Assembly: GCF_021378075.1 (NCBI RefSeq)
Contig: NZ_JAJUOS010000005.1
Span: 166,679-230,678, forward strand
Direction: 5' to 3'
Source of the DNA: Rhodobacter flavimaris
Lineage (GTDB): Bacteria > Pseudomonadota > Alphaproteobacteria > Rhodobacterales > Rhodobacteraceae
DNA: 64,000 nucleotides
The translations under genes were made by a program, and so were the position numbers. This document shows, piece by piece, positions 25,484 to 35,229 of this stretch (its first letter is position 1; each line of letters starts with the position of its first letter). The notes under the pieces were generated by a model that had not been told where the DNA came from, searched no databases, and saw only the letters and a program-made list of their open reading frames with translations.

Positions 25484-25946
25484 CGCCCCCGGCCTCCTGC
25501 ACGGCCTCCATCGCGACATAGGTCGAGGTCGCCGCGACATGCGGCAGGGCCGAGATCTTCTCGCCCATCACCCGGCGATAGTCCGAGATGTCGCGCGTGC
25601 GCACCTTGAGCAGGTAATCGAACCCGCCCGCGACCATGTAGCATTCCTCAATCTCGGGCAGGGCGCGGACGGCGCGGTTGAAGGCGCGCAGCGCGGCCTC
25701 GCGCGTGTCGCTCAGGCGCACCTCGACGAAGGCCACATGCGCAAGCCCCATTCGGATCGGGCTGAGCACCGCGCGGTAGCCTGAAATCACCCCGCTTTCC
25801 TCCAGCCGCTTCACCCGCGCCTGCACCGGCGACTTGGTCAGCCCGACGCGGCGTGCAAGCTCGGTCATGCTCAACCGCCCCTCTTCGACAAGGGCCGCCA
25901 GAATCTTGCGGTCGTAACCGTCCAGATCGGGCAGGTCGTTTGGCAT
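25464..25946 (-). CDS. putR: Lrp-family proline utilisation regulator PutR
   Basis: 160 residues. AsnC-type HTH (LDGYDRKILAALVEEGRLSMTELARRVGLTKSPVQARVKRL) followed by the RAM domain (AHVAFVEVRLSDTREAALRAF, IEECYMVAGGFDYLLKVRT). It is divergent from putA with a 114-base gap; in Rhodobacter capsulatus and Agrobacterium the Lrp-like PutR in this arrangement activates putA in response to proline. The start ATG 25946 (MPNDLP) is chosen because the longer frame runs through putA upstream sequence without a domain. Confidence 0.88.
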   Translation of the reverse strand: MPNDLPDLDGYDRKILAALVEEGRLSMTELARRVGLTKSPVQARVKRLEESGVISGYRAVLSPIRMGLAHVAFVEVRLSDTREAALRAFNRAVRALPEIEECYMVAGGFDYLLKVRTRDISDYRRVMGEKISALPHVAATSTYVAMEAVQEAGGVISPPV

Positions 25947-26060
25947 GCATTTCACCTCAAGATCAGTCGTTTCGCCTGCGGTTTCGCCATCATCGGTCAA
26001 ATCGCCCGGCGCATTCCCTGTATTCTGGGACAAAGCAAATCCCCCTTCAAGGTCAGTCCC

Positions 26061-29000
26061 ATGATTCACTCGACGTTGCCGCCGACCCTCGAACAGATCG
26101 ACGCGCTCACTCTCCAGCCCGAAGCGCCGCTGCTGCGCCGTCTGGCGAATGAGGCCGCACTGGACGGGGCTGCGCGCGCCCGCATCTCGGGCAAGGGCGC
26201 CGAGCTGGTGCGCCGCATCCGCGCCGAGGCCCGCCCGGGCCTGATGGAGGTGTTCCTTGCGGAATACGGCCTGTCCACCGAAGAGGGCATCGCCCTGATG
26301 TGCCTGGCCGAGGCGCTGTTGCGCGTGCCGGATGCGCCCACCATGGACGCGCTGATCGAAGACAAGATCGCCCCCTCGGACTGGGGCAAGCATCTGGGTC
26401 ACTCGGCCAGCTCGCTGGTCAACGCCTCGACCTGGGCACTGATGCTGACCGGCAAGGTTCTGGAAGAGCGCGGCCCCGGCCTTGCGGGCGCGCTGCGTGG
26501 TGCCGTGAAACGCCTAGGCGAGCCGGTGATCCGCACCGCCGTGTCGCGTGCGATGAAGGAAATGGGACGCCAGTTCGTTCTGGGTGAAACCATCGAAAGC
26601 GCGATGGATCGCGCGGCCAAGCTTGAGGCGCAGGGCTATTCCTACAGCTACGACATGCTGGGCGAGGCCGCCCGCACCGCCGCCGACGCGCGCCGCTACG
26701 AGGCCTCCTACGCCAAGGCGATCGAGGCCATCGCCAAGCGCTGCAAGCCCGGCCAACTGCGCGACAACCCCGGCATCTCGGTCAAGCTCTCGGCGCTGCA
26801 CCCGCGTTATGAGGTTGCGCAGGAAGCGCGCGTGATGGCTGAACTGGTGCCAGTGGTCGTTCGCCTTGCCCGCATGGCCGCCAAGGCCGACATGAGCTTT
26901 ACCATCGACGCCGAAGAGGTCGATCGCCTCGTGCTGTCGCTGCGCGTGATTGAGGCCGTCCTGTCGGATGCCGAGCTGGCGGGCTGGGACGGTTTTGCCA
27001 TCGTCGTTCAGGGCTACAGCCGCCGCGCGGGCGCCGCGCTGGATTGGCTGCACGCGCTGGCCACGCGGCTTGATCGCAAGATCATGGTGCGTCTGGTGAA
27101 AGGCGCCTATTGGGACGCCGAGGTGAAACGTGCACAGGTTCAGGGCCTGCCCGATTTCCCGGTCTTCACCCGCAAGATCTCGACCGACGTGAGCTATATC
27201 GCCAACGCCCGCAAGCTGCTGGCGATGTCCGACCGCATCTATCCGATGTTCGCGGGCCACAATGCCCATACCGTCGCCGCCGTGCTCGACATGGTGGCCG
27301 AGATGGGCACCGACACGCGCGATTTCGAATTCCAGCGCCTGCATGGCATGGGCGAGCGTCTGCATGACATCGTGCTGAAGTCCGAAAATACCCGCTGCCG
27401 GATCTATGCCCCCGTCGGTGCGCATCGCGACCTGCTGGCCTACCTCGTGCGTCGCCTGCTGGAAAACGGTGCGAACTCGAGCTTCGTGAACCAGATCGTG
27501 GACGAGGACGTCTCGCCCGAGGAGGTCGCGGCCTGCCCCTTTGCCGCGCTTGAAGCCCTGAGCACGGTCGAGAACCCGGCGCTGAGCCGACCCGCCGACC
27601 TGTTCCCCGGCCGCAGCAACTCGCAAGGCCACGACCTGAGCCAGACCGGCACGCTTGCGGCTATCGAGGCCGCGCGCGCGCCGCTTGCCGCGGGCCTGCT
27701 GCCCGAGGCAAGCCCGCTTGTGGCGGGCGACTGCGCCCCCATGGCCGCCGAAGAGGTGAAGAACCCCGCCACCGGCGAGGTCGTGGGCCTTGTGCGCCCG
27801 GCCTCGGCCGCCGATATCGAGGCCGCACTTGGCAATGCCCGCCCCTGGCAGGCCGATGCCGCCGCCCGTGCCGCCGTTCTGAACCGCGCAGCCGACCTTT
27901 ACGAGGAGCACTACGGCCAGATCTTTGCGGTGATCGCCCGCGAAGCTGGCAAGAACCTGCCCGACGCCGTGGCCGAGATCCGCGAGGCCGTGGACTTCCT
28001 GCGCTACTACGCCTCGCAAACCACGGAAGACACCGCGCCGCGTGGCGTCTTTACCTGCATCAGCCCGTGGAACTTCCCGCTGGCGATCTTCACTGGCCAG
28101 ATCGCGGCCGCGCTGGCCGCTGGCAACGCCGTGCTGGCCAAACCCGCCGAGCAGACCCCGATCATCGCCGCCCTGGCCGTGCGTCTGATGCACCTTGCCG
28201 GTGTCCCGCGCGAGGCGCTGCAACTGCTGCCGGGCGACGGCCCGACCGTGGGCGCACGCCTGACCTCGGACCCGCGCGTCAATGGCGTGTGCTTCACCGG
28301 CGGCACCGATACCGCGCAGGCGATCCGCCGCGCGATGGTGCAGGCGATGGACCCGGGCGCGCCCCTGATCGCCGAGACCGGCGGGATGAACGCGATGATC
28401 GTCGACTCGACCGCGCTGCCCGAGCAGGCGGTGCGCGATATCCTCGCCTCGTCTTTCCAATCGGCGGGTCAGCGCTGCTCGGCCCTGCGTTGCCTCTATG
28501 TGCAGGACGAAATCGCCCCGCACCTGACCGAGATGCTGTTTGGTGCGATGGATGAGCTGCGCATCGGCAACCCCTGGGATCTGAGCACCGACGTCGGCCC
28601 CGTGATCGACGCCGAGGCTGAGGCCACCATCCGCGCCCATATTGCCAAGGCCCGCGCCGAGGGCCGCGTGCTGAAGGAGATGGACCTGCCCGAGGGGCTA
28701 ACCGGCCATTTCGTCGCGCCCACCGTGATCCGCATCGACAGCATCGCGGATCTCGAGCGCGAGATCTTCGGCCCGGTGCTGCATGTCGCGACCTTCGCCG
28801 CCGAGGACCTGCCCAAGGTGGTCAAGACGATCAACGCCACCGGCTACGGGCTGACCTTCGGGCTGCACAGCCGCATCGACAACCGCGTGCAGGAGGTGAC
28901 CGAGGCGATCACCGTCGGCAACCTCTACATCAACCGCAACCAGATCGGCGCGGTCGTCGGCAGCCAGCCTTTCGGCGGCGAGGGCCTGTCGGGCACCGGC

Positions 29001-29459
29001 CCGAAAGCGGGCGGCCCGGAATATGTGGCGCGCTTTGCCCAACCTCAGGCCAAGCCGCACCGCCCGGCGCTGGAGCGCGAGATGCCCGGCCCGACAGGTG
29101 AGTCGAATCGCCTGACGCTGCACCCGCGCCCCGCGTTGCTCTGCATGGGCCCCGGCGCCGAGAAAGCCGCGGCTCAGGCCGCAGCGGTGACGGCGCTTGG
29201 CGGTGTTGCCGAACTGGCAACGGATCTCTCCCCCGAGGCGCTTGCGACCCGCGAAGGTTTCTCGGCCGCGCTCTGGTGGGGCGACCGCGAGACCGCCCGC
29301 GCCTGCGCCAAGGCCCTTGCCAGCCGCAAGGGGCCGATCCTGCCGCTGATCACCGAGATGCCCGACGCAGCCCATTGTTTCCACGAGAGACACATCTGCA
29401 TCGACACCACGGCGGCAGGCGGCAACGCGCAGCTCTTGGCCGCAGCCGGTAACGCTTGA
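26061..29459 (+). CDS. putA: Bifunctional proline dehydrogenase / L-glutamate gamma-semialdehyde dehydrogenase PutA (type B)
   Basis: 1132 residues. It oxidises proline to glutamate in two steps. The flavin-binding PRODH barrel occupies about 130-460 (RLVKGAYWDAEVKRAQ; EFQRLHGMGERLHD). The NAD-dependent aldehyde dehydrogenase occupies about 520-1000, with catalytic Cys in FQSAGQRCSALR (about 805) and Glu in LIAETGGMNAMIV (about 770). An extra C-terminal ~120 residues resemble the type B C-terminal domain. There is no N-terminal ribbon-helix-helix, so unlike E. coli PutA it is not a repressor, which fits the separate PutR next door. Lys/Cys and nucleotide motifs are intact. Confidence 0.97.
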   Translation: MIHSTLPPTLEQIDALTLQPEAPLLRRLANEAALDGAARARISGKGAELVRRIRAEARPGLMEVFLAEYGLSTEEGIALMCLAEALLRVPDAPTMDALIEDKIAPSDWGKHLGHSASSLVNASTWALMLTGKVLEERGPGLAGALRGAVKRLGEPVIRTAVSRAMKEMGRQFVLGETIESAMDRAAKLEAQGYSYSYDMLGEAARTAADARRYEASYAKAIEAIAKRCKPGQLRDNPGISVKLSALHPRYEVAQEARVMAELVPVVVRLARMAAKADMSFTIDAEEVDRLVLSLRVIEAVLSDAELAGWDGFAIVVQGYSRRAGAALDWLHALATRLDRKIMVRLVKGAYWDAEVKRAQVQGLPDFPVFTRKISTDVSYIANARKLLAMSDRIYPMFAGHNAHTVAAVLDMVAEMGTDTRDFEFQRLHGMGERLHDIVLKSENTRCRIYAPVGAHRDLLAYLVRRLLENGANSSFVNQIVDEDVSPEEVAACPFAALEALSTVENPALSRPADLFPGRSNSQGHDLSQTGTLAAIEAARAPLAAGLLPEASPLVAGDCAPMAAEEVKNPATGEVVGLVRPASAADIEAALGNARPWQADAAARAAVLNRAADLYEEHYGQIFAVIAREAGKNLPDAVAEIREAVDFLRYYASQTTEDTAPRGVFTCISPWNFPLAIFTGQIAAALAAGNAVLAKPAEQTPIIAALAVRLMHLAGVPREALQLLPGDGPTVGARLTSDPRVNGVCFTGGTDTAQAIRRAMVQAMDPGAPLIAETGGMNAMIVDSTALPEQAVRDILASSFQSAGQRCSALRCLYVQDEIAPHLTEMLFGAMDELRIGNPWDLSTDVGPVIDAEAEATIRAHIAKARAEGRVLKEMDLPEGLTGHFVAPTVIRIDSIADLEREIFGPVLHVATFAAEDLPKVVKTINATGYGLTFGLHSRIDNRVQEVTEAITVGNLYINRNQIGAVVGSQPFGGEGLSGTGPKAGGPEYVARFAQPQAKPHRPALEREMPGPTGESNRLTLHPRPALLCMGPGAEKAAAQAAAVTALGGVAELATDLSPEALATREGFSAALWWGDRETARACAKALASRKGPILPLITEMPDAAHCFHERHICIDTTAAGGNAQLLAAAGNA

Positions 29460-29489
29460 CGATGGTTCGCGGATCGGCACACTCGCCCC

Positions 29490-30218
29490 ATGTTTCCGAT
29501 ACGCGACCATAACCCCTCGAGCAAGACGCCCTATGTGACCTGGGCGATCATTGCGCTCAACGTGGTTATCTTCGCCCTCACGCTGCCTTTGGCCGGGGAT
29601 ATGCAGGCGCTGTGGATCAACGGCGCGCTCTATCCGGCCGAGGTGACGCAGGGCCACGCGCTGCACGGGCTGATCACCCATATGTTCCTGCACGCGGGCA
29701 TGATGCACCTGGCGGGCAACATGCTGTTCCTGTGGATCTTCGGAGACAACCTCGAAGAGCAGCTCGGCCATGTCGGCTTTCTGCTTTTCTACCTTGCCGG
29801 GGGACTTGCCGCCGCTTTCGCGCAGATCCTGGCCGAACCCTATACGACCATTCCGATGGTCGGCGCCTCGGGCGCGATTGCCGGGGTGATGGGCGGCTAT
29901 CTGCTGCTGTTTCCCCGCGCGCGGGTCGATGTGCTGTTCATCTTCATCATCTTCTTCCGCATCTTCGCCATACCCGCCTGGGTCGTCCTGGGCGTCTGGT
30001 TCGGGATGCAGCTGTTCAACGGCACGGCCTCCGGGCTGACCGATGGCGTTGCCTACTGGGCTCATGCCGGGGGCTTCGCCGCAGGCTTGCTGCTGATGGT
30101 GCCGCACTGGCTGCGCCTTGGCGGGGCGAACTTCTGGGGCCAGAACCACGGCCGCCCGCCGCACCCCGAGGCCGAGTATCACCGCACCACAATCCCCGTC
30201 GTGCGGCGGCGGCGCTGA
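29490..30218 (+). CDS. Rhomboid-family intramembrane serine protease
   Basis: 242 residues with about six membrane helices. Catalytic residues are visible: serine in GASGAIAGVMGGY (about 125) and histidine in YWAHAGGFAAG (about 189); MFLHAGMMHLAGNMLFLWIFG is the conserved HxxxN segment. It probably cleaves single-pass membrane proteins within the bilayer; the substrate is unknown. The stop overlaps the ATG of the next gene (TGATG), so the two are coupled. Confidence 0.92.
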   Translation: MFPIRDHNPSSKTPYVTWAIIALNVVIFALTLPLAGDMQALWINGALYPAEVTQGHALHGLITHMFLHAGMMHLAGNMLFLWIFGDNLEEQLGHVGFLLFYLAGGLAAAFAQILAEPYTTIPMVGASGAIAGVMGGYLLLFPRARVDVLFIFIIFFRIFAIPAWVVLGVWFGMQLFNGTASGLTDGVAYWAHAGGFAAGLLLMVPHWLRLGGANFWGQNHGRPPHPEAEYHRTTIPVVRRRR

Positions 30219-30604
30219 TGCTGCCCGAGGTCACCTCTCCGCATCGCCTCACCTGCCATTGCGGCGCAGTCGAGCTGGAGGTGACTTTGTCGAACGGGCT
30301 TGCCACCGCGCGGCGCTGCGATTGCTCGTTCTGCCGACGGCGCGGTGCAGTGGCAGTTTCGGCGCCGCTTTCGGGCATCCGCATCGTCAAGGGCGCCGAA
30401 AACCTGAGCCTTTACCAGTTCGGCACCAACACGGCCAAACACTACTTCTGCAAGACCTGCGGGATCTACACGCATCACCAGCGCCGCTCGAACCCGAACG
30501 AATACGGGGTGAATGCGGGCTGTCTTGAGGGCGTGAACCCGCGCGATCTGGACCCGGTGCCCTGGGCGGATGGCGTGAACCACCCCTCGGATCGCGGCAA
30601 ATGA
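30218..30604 (+). CDS. GFA (glutathione-dependent formaldehyde-activating-like) zinc protein
   Basis: 128 residues. Zinc-binding cysteines follow the GFA/CENP-V pattern: C13, C15 (CHCGAVE), C34, C36, C39 (CDCSFC), C78 and C81 (CKTC). Family members bind zinc or glutathione adducts, but few have a proven activity, so a role in formaldehyde metabolism is only one option. It overlaps the rhomboid gene and is followed at once by a terminator. Confidence 0.88.
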   Translation: MLPEVTSPHRLTCHCGAVELEVTLSNGLATARRCDCSFCRRRGAVAVSAPLSGIRIVKGAENLSLYQFGTNTAKHYFCKTCGIYTHHQRRSNPNEYGVNAGCLEGVNPRDLDPVPWADGVNHPSDRGK

Positions 30605-30629
30605 AAAGGCCCCCGAACCGGGGGCCTTT
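30605..30629. terminator. Bidirectional terminator between the GFA gene and pheT
   Basis: AAAGGCCCCC (30605-30614) and GGGGGCCTTT (30620-30629) form ten perfect pairs with a five-base loop, flanked by A-run and T-run, so it can serve both converging genes. Confidence 0.85.
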
Positions 30630-30647
30630 CGTGTTCTGTCCGGGCGC

Positions 30648-33056
30648 TTACTTGCGCAGCGTGCCGCCGGTGGCCTTGGTGACCTTGTCGATGATCTTGG
30701 CCGATACGGCCTCGATCTCGGCATCGGTCAGGGTCTTGTCGCGCGGCTGGATCCGCACCGAAAGCGCGATTGACTTCTTGCCCGCGCCCATCTGCTCTTC
30801 GGCCTTGGCGCCGGTGAACTGGTCGAAGACCGAGACCGCCTCGATCAGCACCTTGTCGGCGCCATAGGCGGCGTTGACCGCGGTGATCACCTCGGTGCCG
30901 GTATCGACGACGAAGGCGAAGTCACGCTCGACCGCTTGCAGGTCGGAGATCGCCAGTGCCGGGCGCGTGGGCGTCTTGACCTTCGGGAAGGGCACGTTCT
31001 CAAGCCGGATGGTGAAGGCCACCGCCGGGCCCTTCACACCCATCTCGCGCAGCATCTTGGGATGCAGCTCGCCAAAGGTCGCCAGCACATTGGGGCCAAG
31101 CGCGATATTGCCCGCGCGGCCCGGATGCCACCAGGCATCAAGCTTGCGGTTGACCTGCACCCGGGCGGGCGCACCGATCGCGGCCAGCGCGGCCTCGACA
31201 TCGGCCTTGGCGTCATAGACATCGACCGGCCGGCGCGAGCCCCAGGGATCGCGCGGCGCCGAGGCCCCGACCAGAAGGCCCGTCGCCACGGTCACCTGAT
31301 CGCCCGGCTCACCGCCCGAGAAGACCGGCCCCACCTCGAACAGCGCCAGATCGGAGAAACCGCGCGCCTGATTGCGGGCGGCCGCCTGCAACAGGCCCGG
31401 CAGCAGGTCGGGGCGCATATGCGTCATCTGCGATGAGATCGGGTTCTCGATCCGCGTGGCCTCGGCCCCGCCACCAAACAGCGCCGCCGATTTCGCGTCG
31501 ATGAAGCTGTAGGTCACACACTCGTTGTAACCAAGTGCTGCGATGGTGCGGCGCGTGGTCTTCTCGCGCACCTGGCCCGGCGTCAGGATCGGCTCGGGCA
31601 CGCCCGAGGTTTCCCGCGCCATCGGCTTGCCCTGCAACTTGGTCAGCGAGGCGATGCGCGCCACTTCCTCGACCAGATCGGCCTCGCCCAGAACGTCGGG
31701 GCGCCAGCTCGGCGCCGTCGCCATGTCGCCATCGAGCGCGAAGCCGAGCGCCTCAAGGGTGCGGCGCTGCTCGGCCTCGGGGATCTCCATGCCGACAAGG
31801 CTGATGACCCGCGCCGGGTCCAGCCGGTAGGCGCGCGTCGTGGCGGGCACGGCGCCGTCCATGACGACTTCCGAGGCCTCGCCACCGCACAGATCGAGCA
31901 CCATCTGCGTTGCCAGCTCCAGCCCCGGCAGGGTGAAGGCCGGGTCCACGCCCCGCTCGAACCGGTAGCGCGCGTCCGAGTTGATGCGCAGCGCGCGGCC
32001 CGTCGCGGCAATGGTGATCGGGTCCCAATAGGCGCTTTCGAGGAAGACATCGACGGTCTCCTCGGTGCAGCCCGAATGCTCGCCGCCCATGATGCCCGCA
32101 AGGCTTTCCACGCCGTTGTCGTCGCAGATCACCATCTGGCCTTCGCGCAGCGTGTAGGTCTTTTCGTCGAGCGCCAGCATCTCCTCGCCGCCCTTGGCGG
32201 GCACGATGCGCAGATCGCCCTTCACCTTGGCCGCGTCAAAGACGTGCAGCGGGCGGTTCAGGTCATAGGTGAAGAAGTTGGTGATATCGACCAGCGCCGA
32301 GATCGGGCGCAGCCCGATGGCGATCAGCCGCTGTTGCAGCCAGGCCGGGCTGGGGCCGTTGGTCACGCCACGGATAAGGCGGCCGGCAAACAGCGGGCAG
32401 CCCTTTTCCTTCAGCGCGGGGTCGATCTCAACCTTGATCGGGCTTGCGAAGCCGCCCGGCACCGCCTCGATCTCCAGCGGCTTGAGCACACCCAGCCCCC
32501 GCGCAGCCAGATCGCGCGCAATGCCGCGCACGCCAAGCGCATCGGGGCGGTTCGGAGTGATCTTGATGTAGATCATCGGATCGACCGCCTCGGGGCGGTT
32601 CTCGGCCAGCCAGTCCACGAACCGCTCGCCGACCTCGCCCGAGGGCAGCTCGATGATGCCGTTATGCTCGTCCGACAGTTCCAGCTCGCGCTCCGAGCAC
32701 ATCATGCCGTGGCTTTCGACACCGCGGATCTTGCCCACGCCAAGGGTCACGTCGATGCCCGGGACGTAATCGCCGGGTTTGGCAAGGACGACCGTGATCC
32801 CCTCGCGCGCGTTCGGCGCACCGCAGACGATGGTCTTTTCGCCCTCATCGGTCAGCACCTTGCAGACCCGCAGCTTGTCGGCGTCGGGGTGCTTTTCGGC
32901 ATGCAGCACTTTGGCGAGAGTGAAGCTTTCCAGCTTGCCCGCCGGGTTGGCGATTTCCTCGACCTCAAGGCCAAGGTCGGTCAGCGCATCGGCGATCTCG
33001 TCCACCGAGGCGGTGGTGTCGAGGTGGTCTTTCAGCCAGGAGAGGGTGAATTTCAT
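30648..33056 (-). CDS. pheT: Phenylalanyl-tRNA synthetase beta subunit
   Basis: 802 residues, the usual length. Domain order: N-terminal fragment, tRNA-binding EMAP-like domain (about 40-150, [18 protein letters not shown]), B3/B4 editing region, B5 domain, core, and C-terminal ferredoxin-fold anticodon-binding domain ([30 protein letters not shown]). With PheS it charges tRNA-Phe. ATG 33056 overlaps the pheS stop by four bases, and the operon order pheS-pheT is standard. Confidence 0.98.
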   Translation of the reverse strand: MKFTLSWLKDHLDTTASVDEIADALTDLGLEVEEIANPAGKLESFTLAKVLHAEKHPDADKLRVCKVLTDEGEKTIVCGAPNAREGITVVLAKPGDYVPGIDVTLGVGKIRGVESHGMMCSERELELSDEHNGIIELPSGEVGERFVDWLAENRPEAVDPMIYIKITPNRPDALGVRGIARDLAARGLGVLKPLEIEAVPGGFASPIKVEIDPALKEKGCPLFAGRLIRGVTNGPSPAWLQQRLIAIGLRPISALVDITNFFTYDLNRPLHVFDAAKVKGDLRIVPAKGGEEMLALDEKTYTLREGQMVICDDNGVESLAGIMGGEHSGCTEETVDVFLESAYWDPITIAATGRALRINSDARYRFERGVDPAFTLPGLELATQMVLDLCGGEASEVVMDGAVPATTRAYRLDPARVISLVGMEIPEAEQRRTLEALGFALDGDMATAPSWRPDVLGEADLVEEVARIASLTKLQGKPMARETSGVPEPILTPGQVREKTTRRTIAALGYNECVTYSFIDAKSAALFGGGAEATRIENPISSQMTHMRPDLLPGLLQAAARNQARGFSDLALFEVGPVFSGGEPGDQVTVATGLLVGASAPRDPWGSRRPVDVYDAKADVEAALAAIGAPARVQVNRKLDAWWHPGRAGNIALGPNVLATFGELHPKMLREMGVKGPAVAFTIRLENVPFPKVKTPTRPALAISDLQAVERDFAFVVDTGTEVITAVNAAYGADKVLIEAVSVFDQFTGAKAEEQMGAGKKSIALSVRIQPRDKTLTDAEIEAVSAKIIDKVTKATGGTLRK

Positions 33057-34135
33057 TTGGAGAGGCCTCCGAAAACAGTCGGCAGATCAAGAGCGGCGAA
33101 GCCGTAGTGGCGCAGCCAGCGCAGGTCGCTTTCAAAGAAGGCGCGCAGGTCGGGGATGCCGTATTTCAGCATCGCCAGACGGTCGATCCCCATGCCGAAG
33201 GCAAAGCCCTGCCACTCGGCCGGGTCGATGCCGCCCGCTTCCAGCACCTTGGGGTGCACCATGCCCGAGCCAAGGATCTCCATCCACGAGTTGCCCTCGC
33301 CGATCTTGAGCTGGCCACCCTCCCACGAGCAGCGGATATCGACCTCGGCCGACGGCTCGGTGAAGGGGAAGTGCGAGGCGCGGAAGCGCAGCTCGACCGA
33401 GGGCACCTCGAAGAAGGTCTTGCAAAACTCTTCCAGCACCCATTTCAGGTTCGCCATCGAGATGTCCTTGCCGATGGCAAGGCCCTCGACCTGGTGGAAC
33501 ATCGGCGTGTGGGTCTGGTCCATGTCCATGCGATAGACGCGACCCGGCGCGATCACGCGGATCGGCGCGCCGGTCTTTTGCATGGCGCGGATCTGCACCG
33601 GCGAGGTATGCGTGCGCAGCACATGCGGCGGGCGCGGGTCGGCGGCATCGCGGGCCATGAAGAAGGTGTCGTGCTCTTGCCGGGCGGGGTGCTCGGGCGC
33701 GATGTTGAGCGCGTCGAAGTTATACCAGTCGCTTTCGATCTGCGGGCCCTCGGCCACGGCAAAGCCCATGTCGGCGAAGATCGCGGTGACCTCGTCCATG
33801 ACCTGGCTGACCGGGTGGATGGTGCCCGCGCGGCGCGGACGGCCGGGCAGCGTGACATCAAGCCATTCATTGCGCAGGCGCGCGTCCAGCGCGGCATCGG
33901 CCAGCGCCTCTTTCTTGGTGCGCAGCGCGGCGTCGATTTCGTTCTTCAGCACGTTCAGCGCGGCGCCGGTGGTCTGGCGCTCTTCCGGGCTCATCTGGCC
34001 CAGTTCGCGCATCTTCAGGCTGATCTCGCCCTTCTTGCCAAGCGCGGCCAGGCGCAGCTCTTCCAGCGCGGCCTCGTCAGCGGCCTGCGCGATCCCGTCG
34101 AGATATTTCGCCTTGAGCACGTCGAGCGCGTTCAT
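33053..34135 (-). CDS. pheS: Phenylalanyl-tRNA synthetase alpha subunit
   Basis: 360 residues. N-terminal coiled coil ([22 protein letters not shown]), then class II motifs: [19 protein letters not shown], the motif 2 region [21 protein letters not shown] and motif 3 [18 protein letters not shown]. This subunit carries the aminoacylation site. It lies between rplT and pheT on the minus strand; the 128-base gap to rplT holds the rplT terminator, so pheS likely has its own promoter. Confidence 0.98.
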   Translation of the reverse strand: MNALDVLKAKYLDGIAQAADEAALEELRLAALGKKGEISLKMRELGQMSPEERQTTGAALNVLKNEIDAALRTKKEALADAALDARLRNEWLDVTLPGRPRRAGTIHPVSQVMDEVTAIFADMGFAVAEGPQIESDWYNFDALNIAPEHPARQEHDTFFMARDAADPRPPHVLRTHTSPVQIRAMQKTGAPIRVIAPGRVYRMDMDQTHTPMFHQVEGLAIGKDISMANLKWVLEEFCKTFFEVPSVELRFRASHFPFTEPSAEVDIRCSWEGGQLKIGEGNSWMEILGSGMVHPKVLEAGGIDPAEWQGFAFGMGIDRLAMLKYGIPDLRAFFESDLRWLRHYGFAALDLPTVFGGLSK

Positions 34136-34204
34136 CTGGTCTCTCCTGTCTGGTCGGGGGAGTGCTAGCCCCGCCCCGGCCCGATTTCAAGCGTGTGAAA
34201 GAAA

Positions 34205-34236
34205 AACCCCGCGACGGCAAAGCGCCGCGCGGGGTT
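34205..34236 (-). terminator. Terminator of the rpmI-rplT operon
   Basis: AACCCCGCG (34205-34213) pairs with CGCGGGGTT (34228-34236), extended by CGGC/GCCG inside a single bulge. On the minus strand the stem follows the rplT stop and ends in GGGGTTTTTC. Confidence 0.8.
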
Positions 34237-34263
34237 CAAAGTGCAATCCCTCAGATGGGGAGA

Positions 34264-34629
34264 TTACGCAGCCGCGGCAGCCTTCGCCTTTTCGACGATG
34301 GCGCCAAACGCTTCCGGCTCGTGGATGGCGAGATCGGCGAGAACCTTGCGGTCCACTTCGATGCCAGCCAGCGCGAGGCCGTTGATGAAGCGCGAATAGG
34401 TCATTTCGGCGTCGAAGGCGCGGACAGCGGCGTTGATACGCTGGATCCACAGCGCGCGGAAGCTGCGCTTGCGGGCCTTGCGGTCGCGGGTCGCGTACTG
34501 GTTGGCCTTGTCGACGGCCTGGGTAGCGGTGCGGAAGTTGCGCGAGCGGGCCGAGTAGTAGCCCTTGGCAGCCTTCAGAACTTTCTTGTGCGAGGCGTGG
34601 GTAACCTTGCCGGATTTAACGCGGGACAT
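34264..34629 (-). CDS. rplT: 50S ribosomal protein L20
   Basis: 121 residues. The N-terminal basic tail ([32 protein letters not shown]) and core ([44 protein letters not shown]) are canonical L20, a 23S rRNA-binding assembly protein. It is downstream of rpmI with a 15-base gap, and in many bacteria L20 represses its own operon. There is no infC upstream here, unlike in E. coli. Confidence 0.98.
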   Translation of the reverse strand: MSRVKSGKVTHASHKKVLKAAKGYYSARSRNFRTATQAVDKANQYATRDRKARKRSFRALWIQRINAAVRAFDAEMTYSRFINGLALAGIEVDRKVLADLAIHEPEAFGAIVEKAKAAAAA

Positions 34630-34644
34630 TGATCAGCCTCCAGT

Positions 34645-34845
34645 TCAGCGGTTGTAGGGCATGTATTTCTTGACGATCTTGGCGTCCGCATCGGACAGGA
34701 TCATCGTGCCCGCGCTATCGCGGATGAACTTGGTGGTGCGCTTGATCATGCCATGGCGCTTGCCGGCCGGACCAGCGATGACCTTGCCGGTCGCCGTGAA
34801 CTTGAACCGCTTCTTGGCAGCGGATTTCGTCTTCATCTTGGGCAT
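34645..34845 (-). CDS. rpmI: 50S ribosomal protein L35
   Basis: 66 residues, exactly the family length. [25 protein letters not shown] and [16 protein letters not shown] are diagnostic. I use ATG 34845 with AAGAGGAGAT upstream; a longer frame from 34887 would add 14 non-conserved residues. It is the first gene of the rpmI-rplT transcript, whose promoter should lie in 34850-34970. Confidence 0.97.
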   Translation of the reverse strand: MPKMKTKSAAKKRFKFTATGKVIAGPAGKRHGMIKRTTKFIRDSAGTMILSDADAKIVKKYMPYNR

Positions 34846-34971
34846 TTCCATCTCCTCTTTCGAGTGGGTATTCACGCGACTCGGCATGCCACTTCGGCCG
34901 GCCGCGCGGGCTCATAGAGGGCGCCTGATATAGCCGCCCTCCCTGTTTGGCAAGGGGGTATGCACACAATT

Positions 34972-35199
34972 CTACAGCAGGATGCGCCCGATCACCGACA
35001 GCACCACATCCGGGACTTCGCCCATCGTGTAGCCGCCGGGTTTCATCATCGCCGCGTAGATCAACAACCCGCCCCCCACGACCACCGCCAGAATTGCGGC
35101 ATGTGGAGGACGACTGTTGGCAAATGCCGAGACGCCCGAGGGAATGGACAGCAGAAAAATAACCACCCCAAGGGCGAGCAACGTATCCATGTCAATCAT
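34972..35199 (-). CDS. Small two-helix membrane protein, unknown function
   Basis: 75 residues (72 if it starts at the ATG at 35190). Two hydrophobic segments are seen, LLALGVVIFLLSIPSGVSAF and AAILAVVVGGGLLIYAAM, followed by a short GGYTMGEVPDVV stretch. It lies between rpmI and pyk on their strand, 30 bases after pyk, and is probably co-transcribed with pyk. I recognise no family. Codon usage and length are consistent with a real gene. Confidence 0.7.
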   Translation of the reverse strand: MIDMDTLLALGVVIFLLSIPSGVSAFANSRPPHAAILAVVVGGGLLIYAAMMKPGGYTMGEVPDVVLSVIGRILL

Positions 35200-35229
35200 G
35201 GCCGAGCCCTCGCTTACCCCTAGGTAAGC

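Noticed and set aside
26514..28640. 708-codon minus-strand frame inside putA
   Set aside because: Antisense shadow of putA with no motif.
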